Shown here in pieces: positions 1 through 12,700 of a DNA stretch of 64,000 nt. This DNA is from Amphiura filiformis (taxonomy: Eukaryota; Echinodermata; Ophiuroidea; Amphilepidida; Amphiuridae): the NCBI RefSeq assembly GCF_039555335.1, contig NC_092628.1:78866713-78930712 (forward strand), in the 5' to 3' direction. Under the pieces are notes generated by a model. The model had not been told where the DNA came from, did no database searches, and worked only from the letters and a program-made list of their open reading frames with translations. The position numbers and the translations under genes are program-made. The first letter of the stretch is position 1. Every line of letters begins with the position of its first letter.

Positions 1-390
1 CCAAAATCGGTGGGTGGATGTAGTTCTGTCCTGGCAAGAAGAAGTTTATGTTTGTTAAGTCATCTGACCCCGGGGACCCCTCCCAGGGGTTATCTGAGGT
101 CAAATTACTAAAAACTGTTGTATAGGCAGAAACTTGGTGGGTACAGACAACATTTAGAGCCAAAATTTTGGAAGATCATTTTGGGGTCATCCGATGTCAC
201 CCACAGGTCATCTGAGGTCAAATTAGTAAAAACTGTCATATGGCCATGACACTTGGTGGGTACAGTCAACATTTAGAGCTAAATTTTTGAAAGGTCATTT
301 TGGGGTCACCAGGGGTCATCTGAGGTCAAATTAGTAAAAGCTGTGATATGGGCATGAAACTTGGTGGGTACAGTCACCATCAGCCAGGTA
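1..390. repeat. Diverged tandem repeat, period about 110 bp, three copies
   Basis: The phrase TCTGAGGTCAAATTA recurs near 92, 209 and 317. Each copy is followed by an AAACTGT / CTTGGTGGGTACAG / CAACATTTAGAGC block. Copies differ by substitutions and small indels, so the array is old. It sits at the left edge, presumably in an upstream NUP107 intron. From 391 to 713 I see no feature. Confidence 0.75.
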
Positions 391-713
391 ATAGCGCCAA
401 ACCGAGAACCGCCAAATATGGGTAACCGCCTATAATGAAATAGAATTAATGTTGTTTGCAAAATGAAACTTGATGCCCAGATTGTATTTCTATGATTTGA
501 GTAGGAGTTTTGACCCAATTTCCTGCAAAAAGTAAAATGAAAGGGACGTCAAATGAAGTTCTATAACTCTAGGCTTGTCACACAGCTGCATTCTCTCTTT
601 ATAAATTAGCTGTGGCTTTGTTTAGGCATGGTAATCTGATTTGCCCATTTTTAATTTGTATAATATTCAACAAAATTGTATGATCAATATTTCTTAACCG
701 ATATATCTCGTAG

Positions 714-3700
714 CCATTGGTTTATTGGACCAAGCTGCAGGCAAGTTTACTACACCAGCACCAATAGGGGGCGCCTCTGTGGCTCGCACTCCTGGCAGTG
801 GCCTCAAACATAGCTCATGTAAGTATCTAATACGTATTTTTTAAGATTTGAATATTAGGAGAGTTTCAATAGGTTTTCTCGATACACCAAGTTAGAACCA
901 GCAGAACCTTAGGCGCAACTATTGTGATACACTGATATGTTCATCAATAAAACTACGAAATATTACCATTCAGTGCATATTATTATCATTTGTTTATTTA
1001 GATACTCCAAGAAAACCGCCGATGACCTCACAGTTTGATGTGTCCCAGACAGTAGGAATAACCCCAAACAGGACTCTTCTCACACCAGCTACATTGGTAA
1101 GACTTAATACTCCAAATATTGCACTTGTAAGATTGGGTATGTTACTATAGAATGGTATATCATGTGATGTAGACTACAGGAATTAACCCTAAGTATCTAA
1201 GTACATCTGTCACTTGGCGGAATCAAGCCCAGTCTTGGCAATTTGTTGGGTTTTGACATCATTTTCTACCAGCAGTTCGGGGAATTGAGATCATGTGAAA
1301 TCCTACACATGTGTCTGGATTACAAGCCCCTTTGATAAGGCCATAAGGCAGTCAAAGTGTGAAATTTGCTTGCAGTACTGTAAAGTGATCATTTTCATGT
1401 ACAGTTATTTTCGCGATTGAGGTGAGAGAGACATTTGTGCAATTGCCTAGTCTTGCCCTATACTTGCAATACATACATTATTACATATATTCGCGAGGTG
1501 TTAATTTCGCAGATGAAACTCCATTCGTGAAAATAAAACAATTGAAATGAAAATAATTTTTTGTCGACGAAGTGCAATTAAGCAGCTCTTGCATCGTGAG
1601 AGGGACAAAAAATGGAGAGCTAGCACAGCAAGGCAGTCCAATGCAGCAGACATAATTTTTCATTATTGTTAAAAATATGTAATGTTCTTTGTGTAAATTA
1701 AAGCATAAATAAACAATACATTATTATTATATTATTGTATATTGGTTCACAGTGTAACCATCTTATCAATGATATGTGATTATATCTCATCAGATGTCGA
1801 TGTCTCGGTTTGATCAGAGTCGCCTGAACGCCTCCCTGCTGACTACTCCGCATCAGCAGAGTGGCATTACAGGTGCACTAGAACCATTTGATAGCCCAGA
1901 TGATATGACAGAGAACTTTACATTGAGTAATGTACAGCTGTTGCTAGAAGAAGATCCAGGTGTTGCAGGTGAGTGGTGCAAGTCTTGTTTAGGAAGCACT
2001 GTAGCCTAATAATGGTTAGGGCGTTTGACTCATGATCAAAAGGTTGGGGGTTACGTTCAAACCCCGTCAGAGCCAATGTGTTGTGTCCTTGGGCAAGACA
2101 CTTTATCTTGATTGTTCCACACCACCCAAGTGTATAATGGGGAGCTTTTAGGGATAGTCATGTCCAGGGCTTTAGCTAGGATTTGACAAGTGCCTGTTAT
2201 TTTCACCAAAACTGCCTGTCAAAATTTGACCCTGAAAACATAAACCAGATCTCAGCCTTGATTTATTAGGCTGGTCTTGTTTTAATTTTCCAGAACTAAT
2301 TCGAGCATTAGGTTTGCCTGTCCCAGGAATAAACTGCCTGTCCAAAATGATGGGGTGGCTAGCTAACACCCTGGTCATATCAGTGCCGTTGTGGTTAGAA
2401 GACACGACTAGTGATAGTGACTCTTCCCACAAAAGGTAATTGAAGAAATGTGGGTACAGTTTTGCTCAACTTCTAATTCCAGTGGTAGATATCTGCTTTT
2501 TATGTAAAAAAAGCTAATAACAGGCCTGCACATTTTTAGTCACTCTTGAAACAAAACAATGTGTGTATAATATGAAATGTGTGTGATAAAATTCATAGCT
2601 CAAACAACTTTGTATTAAAAATACAAAAAGGTAAGCATAGTGACTATTATTTGTGTACCTTGATTTGCAGCTACTGAGGGTTTGTATGAGGAATTCCAGT
2701 CATGCTTGACAAGACTTGGATCTGCCACAGAGGTGTTCAAGTTGGTGGAGGAGTACGAGAGAGCCTGCAATGAACAGGTCATGTTGCTAAGCCGACTAAT
2801 GAATAAGGCTGCACCAGGACAAAATAAGTAAGTTGATTTTGCACAAGTTAAAAACAACAGTTGCCCAGGAGGTAGTCTTGCTGCATAGTTCTGTGCACAG
2901 GTTATCAGTGACAGATTCTCTATATGGTCAAAGATAGCTAAAGATACAGTCTTGATATGAACCTTGTTACGAGTCGTACTTGACTCAAGGCCAAAATCAC
3001 CTTTTACCCGAACTCACACAAATGCACAACACAAATACACTGTTTGATTAAGCTAACATAATCTAAGTCTTTAATTGAAAACAAAGTATGCTTGGTACAT
3101 ATAACAACAATATACACTAAAATCACACAATCAGTTTTACTCTATCGGTACTTAACCAGCGGTCTTCTTGTTGGTGATTCTAGAGTTCTTGCAATGTTCT
3201 GGACGACTGATGTAATTTATCCTTATTCACTTGTCCTGCGAAAATCAGCGAAGTCCATAGTACACTTGCATTTATAAATCCTTGCATATAAAATCCTCAT
3301 ACGAAAATGATGATGCTTCCTCCAATCTCCTTTGCGCTGCTATCTCCACAAATATATCTCCTTGCGCTGCTTTCTCCACAAATATATCTCCTTGCGCTGC
3401 TTTCTCCAAAAATGGTGTTTCTTTCACCAATCACTCTTTTCCCAGGGAACAGGTTTCTTTAATACAGCTCCGCTGTTTTTTGACAGATGCGTGGCCTTCA
3501 CAAACCCAGCAAACTCCAGCAATTTGACAGAAGAACTTTTAATCCTTTGATGAGGAAGAGCACTTTTGTGTGCTCGCTGTCTTCTTCAAGTTGCTGTATT
3601 AAAATTAGCTCAATTATTGGCTATATAAACTGGTTAAAATGTACTTCTTTTTTGAAGCACGAAGACCATCACACACATGTGGAGTTTCTCAATCTCCCAC

Positions 3701-6700
3701 GGCATTCTGTAAAGCTTTTATATCAGTACTCATGCAAAAACCCATCATCTATTAATAAACCATTACTTCAATCACATTTTCACAACATTGCTGCAATCTT
3801 GGGATTTCCCAAGATTAATTATACACATTCACCTTTCACATTACATCACTTCCTGGGGTTTTTCCTGATGGTGCAATAATGAACTGGGGCTTTCCAAGTT
3901 CCAAACATAGATCTGACTTTGTTTACAATAATTTGGGGAATTCCAAAATACAAGGGGTTTCCCATCTCATGAAATACTTTCAGCTTGTAAACAAAGTTAA
4001 ATAATTAAATTAAATCAAATTACTCAGGGCACATCACAACCTGTATTCAATGTTTAATATTTTACTTTGAAAAAAGTCTTTGAATTTGGTAATTCTTCGC
4101 AGGGGTTAAGAATACCACATATAGAAAATAATGAAATGCTGCTAGCTAAACATGAATATTATGAGTAGTTATTCAATCATGTACCAAGATATTAAAGCTA
4201 ATGTGTTAGTCATAATTTGTTGTCTGTGTTTACCCAATCCATGTATTACCTCATTTACATATGATTGAACTATATCTTCAACAAGACTTGAGTGAGGCGG
4301 TTCATATTTCTTGCACAATCAGATTAAGTAGATGGTATTTAAACAGATTACTGCAGTTCGTAAATTGTCAGCGGTCCGGGACGTACAGCGGTTCGTATGC
4401 AGTAGGCATAAATGCCGGTCGGGGTGATCGGCTGGCTGCAGTATAACTTGGAGAAAGTCATGAACATGACTGTACACAAGGGTAACCCCTGTGAAACATT
4501 TACTTGAGAATATTTTGATGTATGTTAGAGTATTTACAAAAAAGTCTGAGAAGGAAGTAATTTTTAAGCTCCTTTAGATGGTTTTGGTTTTCAATTTCCA
4601 TTTTGATAACTTCATCCACATGGTTTGTTCTTTGCTTCAGATTCTCTCGTACATTACATGTCTTGTCAGAATTGGAACAAGAGAAGAGGACCTGGCGTTT
4701 GATTGGTTCATTATACAATGACAGACAAAATAGCTTGGAGAGTATACCTACTATGGACATGGAAACAGGAGAACAGGTAATATAAGTTTACTAGCAGGTA
4801 TCCCAGAAAGATATATAACATGTATTTCCTTTACTTGAAATGAGTATTGTACACTGTACTAATTCCCTTTGGCATGATTAATAATCCAGTCTTCAGGGCA
4901 GAAAAGGTTGGGATCAAAGATGCGATGCTCTTTCTTGGGAAATTATGTCATTTAAAGAGAAATATTATTTGTCATTTTCAAATACAGAAATACATCGGAA
5001 ATAATGAGAAGTTGCTATCTTTTTTGCAGGAAATTATATTTGTTTATAGACCTGCTGGTCATTTTGTTACTTATCAATACTAGTAATGCATTTGAAGATA
5101 CCATCACAAAATCAAGTATTTTGAAGTTCTTCATTCAACCTTGATCTAAGTTTTTATACGGCAATGATGTCCCAAGTAAATGTACAAACTCTTCTCTTTC
5201 GATATGCTAGATTCTCAGTGATCATGATTTCTTGTTTTTCAAATGTTTTGTAAATACCCACAACCTATAGAGCTGTAAAGCTGTAGCAGCAAGATGAATC
5301 TGCATATTGCCATTTTCCATTACGACATTTCACATGCCACGATACTCAAAGGTGAAAACAAAATCACATCCATCAACGGTAACATAACATTTGTTTATAG
5401 ATTGAGTTTCATTAAAGAGTTATTCTCTTAATTCATTTGGAACTTTATTTTATCCATCAAATGCAGACTACCAAAACTAGTGAGAAGGATATCATGCTGA
5501 ATCTGTTTGAGAACCAGGCAACAGTGCGACAAAATCAGCTTGTGGTAGACTGGTTAGAACGTAATGCCGCAGATCAAATCAGCAGAACCTATGACAAGAC
5601 AGAATACTACTCAAGATCTGTTTGCTGGTAGGTATTGTGTCAATAATATGCATGTTGAAGCAGAACAAGTTTGAACTGCTTGCTTGACTTTGTATCATTC
5701 ACATAATTACTGCAGTCAGTCTGCATTGCATAAAGAGCTATGTCTTTTATAAGTATCTATAATGATCTTATAAAGTTAAGATCTAATATCCCGAATTGAG
5801 GCGTTGTACTATGGAATCGCACCCAAGTTGTAGACACATCAAAATTATAGTTACATGATGCTTTAATAAGTGTATACAGATGGGACTCCAATAGACTTCT
5901 GATTAGTACTTGGCATAGAAACAAGTTATAAGGAATGAGGTAATGCTATAATGCTGTGATTGGTTAGTATAGAACATGTGACAACGTCTAGTACCAGCAA
6001 TCCACCAGTGCTGAAGAAGTGAGCTTGTATGAGCCACAAAAATTACATGTGAGTGTTAATTCAATTGCTTGTGTGAATTGGTCAAAATTTACACTAATAT
6101 TATAGAGTACCGAAGTGATGACATCACAGAAAACATTTTTTGCATTTCAGCGTTTTGAATACCATGTATCGGTGGAGCATGATGAAAAACATCCACAGTC
6201 CAAATTTGGTGGTTCTATTGAAATCGGATCCTGATTGGCCTGGTTCATAACTGCTTGGAACCAGGCCAATTTACACTGATTTCAATGGGGCTAATTAGGT
6301 ATTCATGCGTCCATATCTCAGGCCCTCAGGATCCGATTCCCACCAAATTTGGACTGTGGATGTTTTTCATCATGTTCTACTGAAATATGGTCATGAAAAT
6401 GCTGAAATGCAAAAAAGAAAGTTTTATGACGTCACACTTCAGTACTCTATGTGACAAGGGTTTTTACTATTCATGTTCATTGATTAGGTTATTGAGGCCT
6501 TTCACTGGTAGAGAGTATATTCTTAGTGAGTTTTGCTAGAAGGAGTTCGCAGCTACTCATAACAGTATCTTTCTTTACTTAAGTGGTCAATATGATACAG
6601 ACAGACACACTGACATACAGGGACAAAAAATGTACATTAGAAATGAGAGCTTACCAAATCTTTTAGATCAACCTGTGAATATAGGCGTTCAAATACATGG

Positions 6701-9700
6701 TGACGTCAAATTTTGGACAAATGCTTTAAAGTAATATTTGGGTTTTTTTCCGTGCAGGGAGAATACATTACATGAGCTAAAACAGAAGTCGGCTTCATTG
6801 CCATCATCAGAGAGAGCCTTGGTATCACATGTAGACCCTGATGCTCCTATTAGAGAGAACAAACCACTTGCTGATCTGGATAAGGTATGTTGTATGTACT
6901 ATGGGTGTGTGTGTGGGCTTCATTGCCATCATCAGAGAGAGCCTTGGTATCACATGTAGACCCTGATGCTCCTATTAGAGAGAACAAACCACTTGCTGAT
7001 CTGGATAAGGTATGTTGTATGTACTTTGGGTGTGTGTGTGGGCTTCATTGCCATCATCAGAGAGGGCCTTGGTATCACATGTAGACCCTGATGCTCCTAT
7101 TAGAGAGAACAAACCACTTGCTGATCTGGATAAGGTATGTTGTATGTACTTTGGGTGTACGTGTGGGCTTCATTGCCATCATCAGAGAGAGCCTTGGTAT
7201 CACATGTAGACCCAGATGCTCCTATTAGAGAGAACAAACCACTTGCTGATCTGGATAAGGTATGTTGTATGTACTATGGGTGTGTGTGTGGGCTTCATTG
7301 CCATCAACAGAGAGAGCCTTGGTATCACATGTAGACCCTGATGCTCCTATTAGAGAGAACAAACCACTTGCTGATCTGGATAAGGTATGTTGTATGTACT
7401 ATGGGTGTGTGTGTGTGCGGGCTTCATTGCCATCATCAGAGAGAGCCTTGGTATCACATGTAGACCCTGATGATCCTATTAGAGAGAACAAACCACTTGT
7501 TGATCTGGACAAGGTATGTTGTATGTACTATGGGTGTGTGTGTGGGCTTCATTGCCATCAACAGAGAGAGCCTTGGTATCACATGTAGACCCAGATGCTC
7601 CTATTAGAGAGAACAAACCACTTGCTGATCTGGATAAGGTATGTTGTATGTACTATGGGTGTATGTGTGGGTTTCATTGCCATCATCAGAGAGAGCCTTG
7701 GTATCACATGTAGACCCAGATGCTCCTATTAGAGAGAACAAGCCACTTGCTGATCTGGATAAAGTATGTTGTATGTACTATGGGTGTGTGTGTGTGGGCT
7801 TCATTGCCATCATCAGAGAGAGCCTTGGTATCACATGTAGACCCTGATGCTCCTATTAGAGAGAACAAACCACTTGCTGATCTGGATAAGGTATGTTGTA
7901 TGTACTATGGGTGTGTGTGTGGGCTTCATTGCCATCATCAGAGAGAGCCTTGGTATCACATGTAGACCCAGATGCTCCTATTAGAGAGAACAAACCACTT
8001 GCTGATCTGGATAAGGTATGTTGTATGTACTATGGGTGTGTGTGTGGGCTTCATTGCCATCATCAGAGAGAGCCTTGGTATCACACGTAGACCCAGATGC
8101 TCCTATTAGAGAGAACAAACCACTTGCTGATCTGGATAAGGTATGTTGTATGTACTATGGGTGTGTGTGTGGGCTTCATTGCCATCATCAGAGAGAGCCT
8201 TGGTATCACATGTAGACCCAGATGCTCCTATTAGAGAGAACAAACCACTTGCTGATCTGGATAAGGTATGTTGTATATACTATGGGTGTGTGTGTGTGGG
8301 CTTCATTGCCATCATCAGAGAGAGCCTTGGTATCACATGTAGACCCAGATGCTCCTATTAGAGAAAACAAACCACTTGCTGATCTGGATAAGGTATGTTG
8401 TATGTACTATGGGTGTGTGTGAAGGCTTCATTGCCATCATCAGAGAGAGCCTTGGTATCACATGTAGACCCATATGCTCCTATTAGAGAAAACAAACCAC
8501 TTGCTGATCTGGATAAGGTATGTTGTATATACTATGGGTGTGTGTGTGTGGGCTTCATTGCCATCATCAGAGAGAGCCTTGGTATCACATGTAGACCCTG
8601 ATGCTCCTATTAGAGAGAACAAACTGATCTGGATAAGGTATGTTGTATGTACTTTGGGTGTACGTGTGGATTTGGTTTACTATACATGGTGTGTAGTAAA
8701 CCAAATACAGAATGGTCAAGCCTGTTGCCAGGAATTATTTGGGAGCAGATTTGTTCCCAAAAGTGTGATGGTTTGCGCATGTCACAGGGGAGTGTGTAAT
8801 AGCCACTCTGAGAAGTTAAAAAAATGTCAATGAAGCCCCAATTGAAGCCATTTGGTGCACCATTTTTACAAAATATGAGTTAATAGACAAATTTGAATGA
8901 TGAGGTGGACATTTTGTTGAATTTGGGAGTGCAGGGGTGTGTGTGGAGTATATGCGGGCATGCTTCAAAATGGAAAGGTGTAAATATGAGGAGAGATTTT
9001 CCTAAATCCATCATTGGAGGATTACAACTGGTTTAGGCATTAGCAACGAAATAAGAAGCTTTCATTTTAGGTCTTCCATCTTTTCACAATCTCTTCATAT
9101 ATTTCCCATCAGGAGGATGAAGCTCGCCTATTACGTGAAGTTTTCATGATGATCCGTGCAGGCCAGTTAGAAGAAGCGCAGAGACTTTGTAAGAAATGTG
9201 GGCAAGCATGGCGTGCAGCAACATTAGAGGGTTGGCGACTCTATCATGATAATAACATGAAAGCTGGTAAGATGGCGTACCTCAAATATCCAGACTCCAC
9301 AGTTTATGTAATCCACTTGATTTTAATGCTGATTTGCTCTTTCCACAAGAGGATTCAGAGAGCTTGATGATATCTCCACTTGATTAGCTGTTGTATTTTT
9401 ACCATGTAAAATTGTGAGTGTAGTATATATCTGTCAAACATGTTGATCAACTTGATAGAATAGATCTGATAAACATCAATAAATTATCATGTGACTTTAA
9501 AAAAAAGTGCAAACCGTGTACCTGCCATATCTAAATTTTCAAACTAAACACCATTATATCATATTGAGTCAGTGGCTCTTGCGATCAATCTTATACGGTT
9601 AACTTGCCTTGGGAATCATTTCTAGAGTTCCTAGCCAAACGAGCTGGTGACTAGAAATTAACAAAAGTAGCTTTGTACAGTTACAAAAATGGTTGTAAAT

Positions 9701-12700
9701 CATTGTTGGTTTCCTCCAACATCTTCTGTACATGTACATAAGTCAGATAGCTTGTCCTTTGTCACCCTGGTTTGATTCATTGAAGGCCTGTCATTAGAGG
9801 CTGGCCCATTGAAGCTGTGAGTCATGTATTGCTGGAGCTTTAATTGTTGTGTCTCTCCCTTGTATAGTTCCAGCCTCAGGAGATTTAGCTACAGTAGAAG
9901 GCAACCCATACAGAGATATCTGGAAGGCAGTGTGCTGGCGAATGGCAGAAGATGAACGATTTAATATCTATGAGAGAGCCGTCTACGCAGCTCTGAGTGG
10001 CAACCTGAGAGAGGTAAGCTTTGTCTGAAAAATCTTTTGGGGTTTAAAGTTAACTTCACTCTGAAATACCCAGTCAACAGGATGGGTGGAGTGTCAGGTG
10101 CCTACCATGTTTGTGCTAGATTCAAAACCGTGATCAGACCGGTAACCAGGATTTTTCGTGGGGGTGCAGATTTTCCAAATGCAGACCTTTTGCCCCACTA
10201 CTTTTGATTTTTGGAGCGTAAATTTTAGAAAATTTTCTAAGAAAGTTCATGATTTGAAGTACATTTATCTAAAATCTTTACATTTTTGGCCCAATTATGC
10301 TACCTCAGGAGTATGAGAAAAACAATTGACAGCTGCATTGTTTTGTGCCATTTGTGTTATAATGAGACTAGCACTTTGAAATTGAAATTTGGATATTAGC
10401 CTGTTATATATAACCTTTAGTCAATTCATGATAATTCTGGTGTAGAAACATGCTGAAGAAAAAGAGTACAATGTTGCTGATTATAATGATAATGAGGATG
10501 ATGTTTTGCAAAACATTACAAGCAAACGCAACAAAGAAACTAATCTTCATTCTTTCAGTTTCTATTTCAATTCAATCAGCTGTTTTTCTACCCTGATATT
10601 TTCAGATACTCCCTGCGTGTGAATACTGGGATGATTGTTTATGGGCCTACTACAGGGTGATGGTAGATCAACAGGTTGAGCAAGAAATCCGAGAAAAACT
10701 GCACAGTAGACGAGAACTGGAACAACTACCCCCAGTATATCAAGAGAAACAGTAAGTAGTATATTACTGACAATCACATGTAATGAAAATAACATTTTCA
10801 ATTTTTAAGTGGTACTTCTTAAGATTTATTTTAATATTGTATAATGTAGGTTTCAGATATAAAAAGCTGTTTTAAATAACTTTAGATAGGAAGCATTTTA
10901 GCGTGATTTCGTATTAACCTCATATATTTGTCATAAAATATCCAAAATGCATTTCTTATATTTAAACTTCATTTTGTTCCTCCTGCTTTCTGTCACATGG
11001 CTGTCACATTTGGTGGAATGGTGACTAGTGATATAAAATCATTCATTTTGATTTGTTTCCTGTATTTTCAGTTTGACTCCAACTCGAATATTTATGGAAT
11101 TACAAGCCCATCCAAGTCAAGTTGTAGAGGAACAATCCAAAGAGAGACACAGGGTCATACAGAAATATATCGTACTACCAGATTTGGATGGTAAGTAGTA
11201 AATCACAAGTCCATTATTTGAAGGAAAGAGGGCACCAAATAAGAAGACTGTAAATCATTGGAAAAGATTTTTAAAAAAGACTGTAAGTCATGGATGCCCA
11301 CATGCATTTTAAAATACAAACGCAACCACTTTGCTTTTTTTTCTGCAGCTTTAATAGAGGAGATGGGAGATTGGCTAAAGGATGAAAGCAGCCCACCATC
11401 ACACCATATGGTCAGATTTATGGCCCATGTGGTACTGTTCTTGAGATCTTTGGCACTACAAACAAAGGAAGAAATATGTGTGGCCATTATGGAAGCCTAT
11501 GTCAAGGTGAGTCATCATACAGACATATATATATAGCAGTGTTCTTTATTCATTCAGAGTATAGACCCCAAGTCCTCTTATACCTATACAACACACATTG
11601 CCTCTTCTTCATGATTTTATTTACATTTCGACGCTGATAATTTACTCATAAACAGAGTGTTAACGCCACAGGGGCACACATGCTGATGAAATAAAAGTGG
11701 GGATTTTGAAAGTGTTGAAACATTTGGGTGAACTTTTCTCTATTAAAAGGTCAGTAATGATATTTTGGCATTGAATGGCTGGGGCAGCATACATATCATA
11801 TTTGAAGTGTCTCATCACAATTGGATGTCATCAAGAATTAGAAATATTGTTGTCAGCAGGGGACAAATGAGACTGGTGGTGAAGCACCTAATTCACAATA
11901 TATTTGATAATTAATAATTTCTTCTTTTTGTCATATCGCAGGATCTTATCAAAGAGAAGCGTATCAAATTAGTGGCGACATATACAGCTCAGCTACCTCA
12001 AAGCATGCAGACATCTTGGTATGCAACATTCCTAGAAGGTAAATATCATAATGTATTGAGTAGGAAGCATCATTGCAAAAATCTAACTGATAATGTGTAT
12101 AACACTAAAACAGGTGTTTGGTGCAACACTCAAGTGGTAGAATCAACTGGAGCATTGGTATCAAGTATATGAGCAGTCAAGCGTGCTTTTTCATGAAGGA
12201 GTAACCAAATTACAAGTTGTGTTTGTTTGGGAAAGAATGAAAATGAAGGTTAAATATAGCTGTTTTGACTGAAGTCAAAGTCATACTCTCCATTTATTTG
12301 AGTATACTTAGATTAATTGACCACTTTCGTGTTACCCCTCAGGTATTCAGGAGAAAGATGAGAGGCAGCATTGCTTACAAATGGCTGAAGAAGCTGGTAT
12401 GTATTCTGTCGTGAATATGAGTACAGTAAATGCAAGGGTCAGGAATGAATTGCTTGATTTACATATACACCTATGTGAAGTGTATGAATATATGTTTGTT
12501 AAAGGCACAATATATCTTAATCAGCCTAAATCAAGTGAAACCATCATTCCCAGGAGAAGCATTGAATGTATAAACCTGTGATCTTCTCCACAGAAATTAC
12601 AAAATCTGCCAGAAGTACTGTAGCATGACTGCCCTAATCTGAGAAAGCCAACTGACTCTCAAATTTTCCACGATTCCTTGCACTAGTTTCAGGAATAAGT

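Noticed and set aside
6793-8675. CRISPR-like regular repeat array
   Set aside because: Units are tandem without unique spacers and contain a eukaryotic exon and donor.
6738-8833. A ladder of open frames of 60-119 codons with the same peptide
   Set aside because: These are the tandem copies of NUP107 exon 7 read through their donors; they repeat every 125 bp and have no independent start context.
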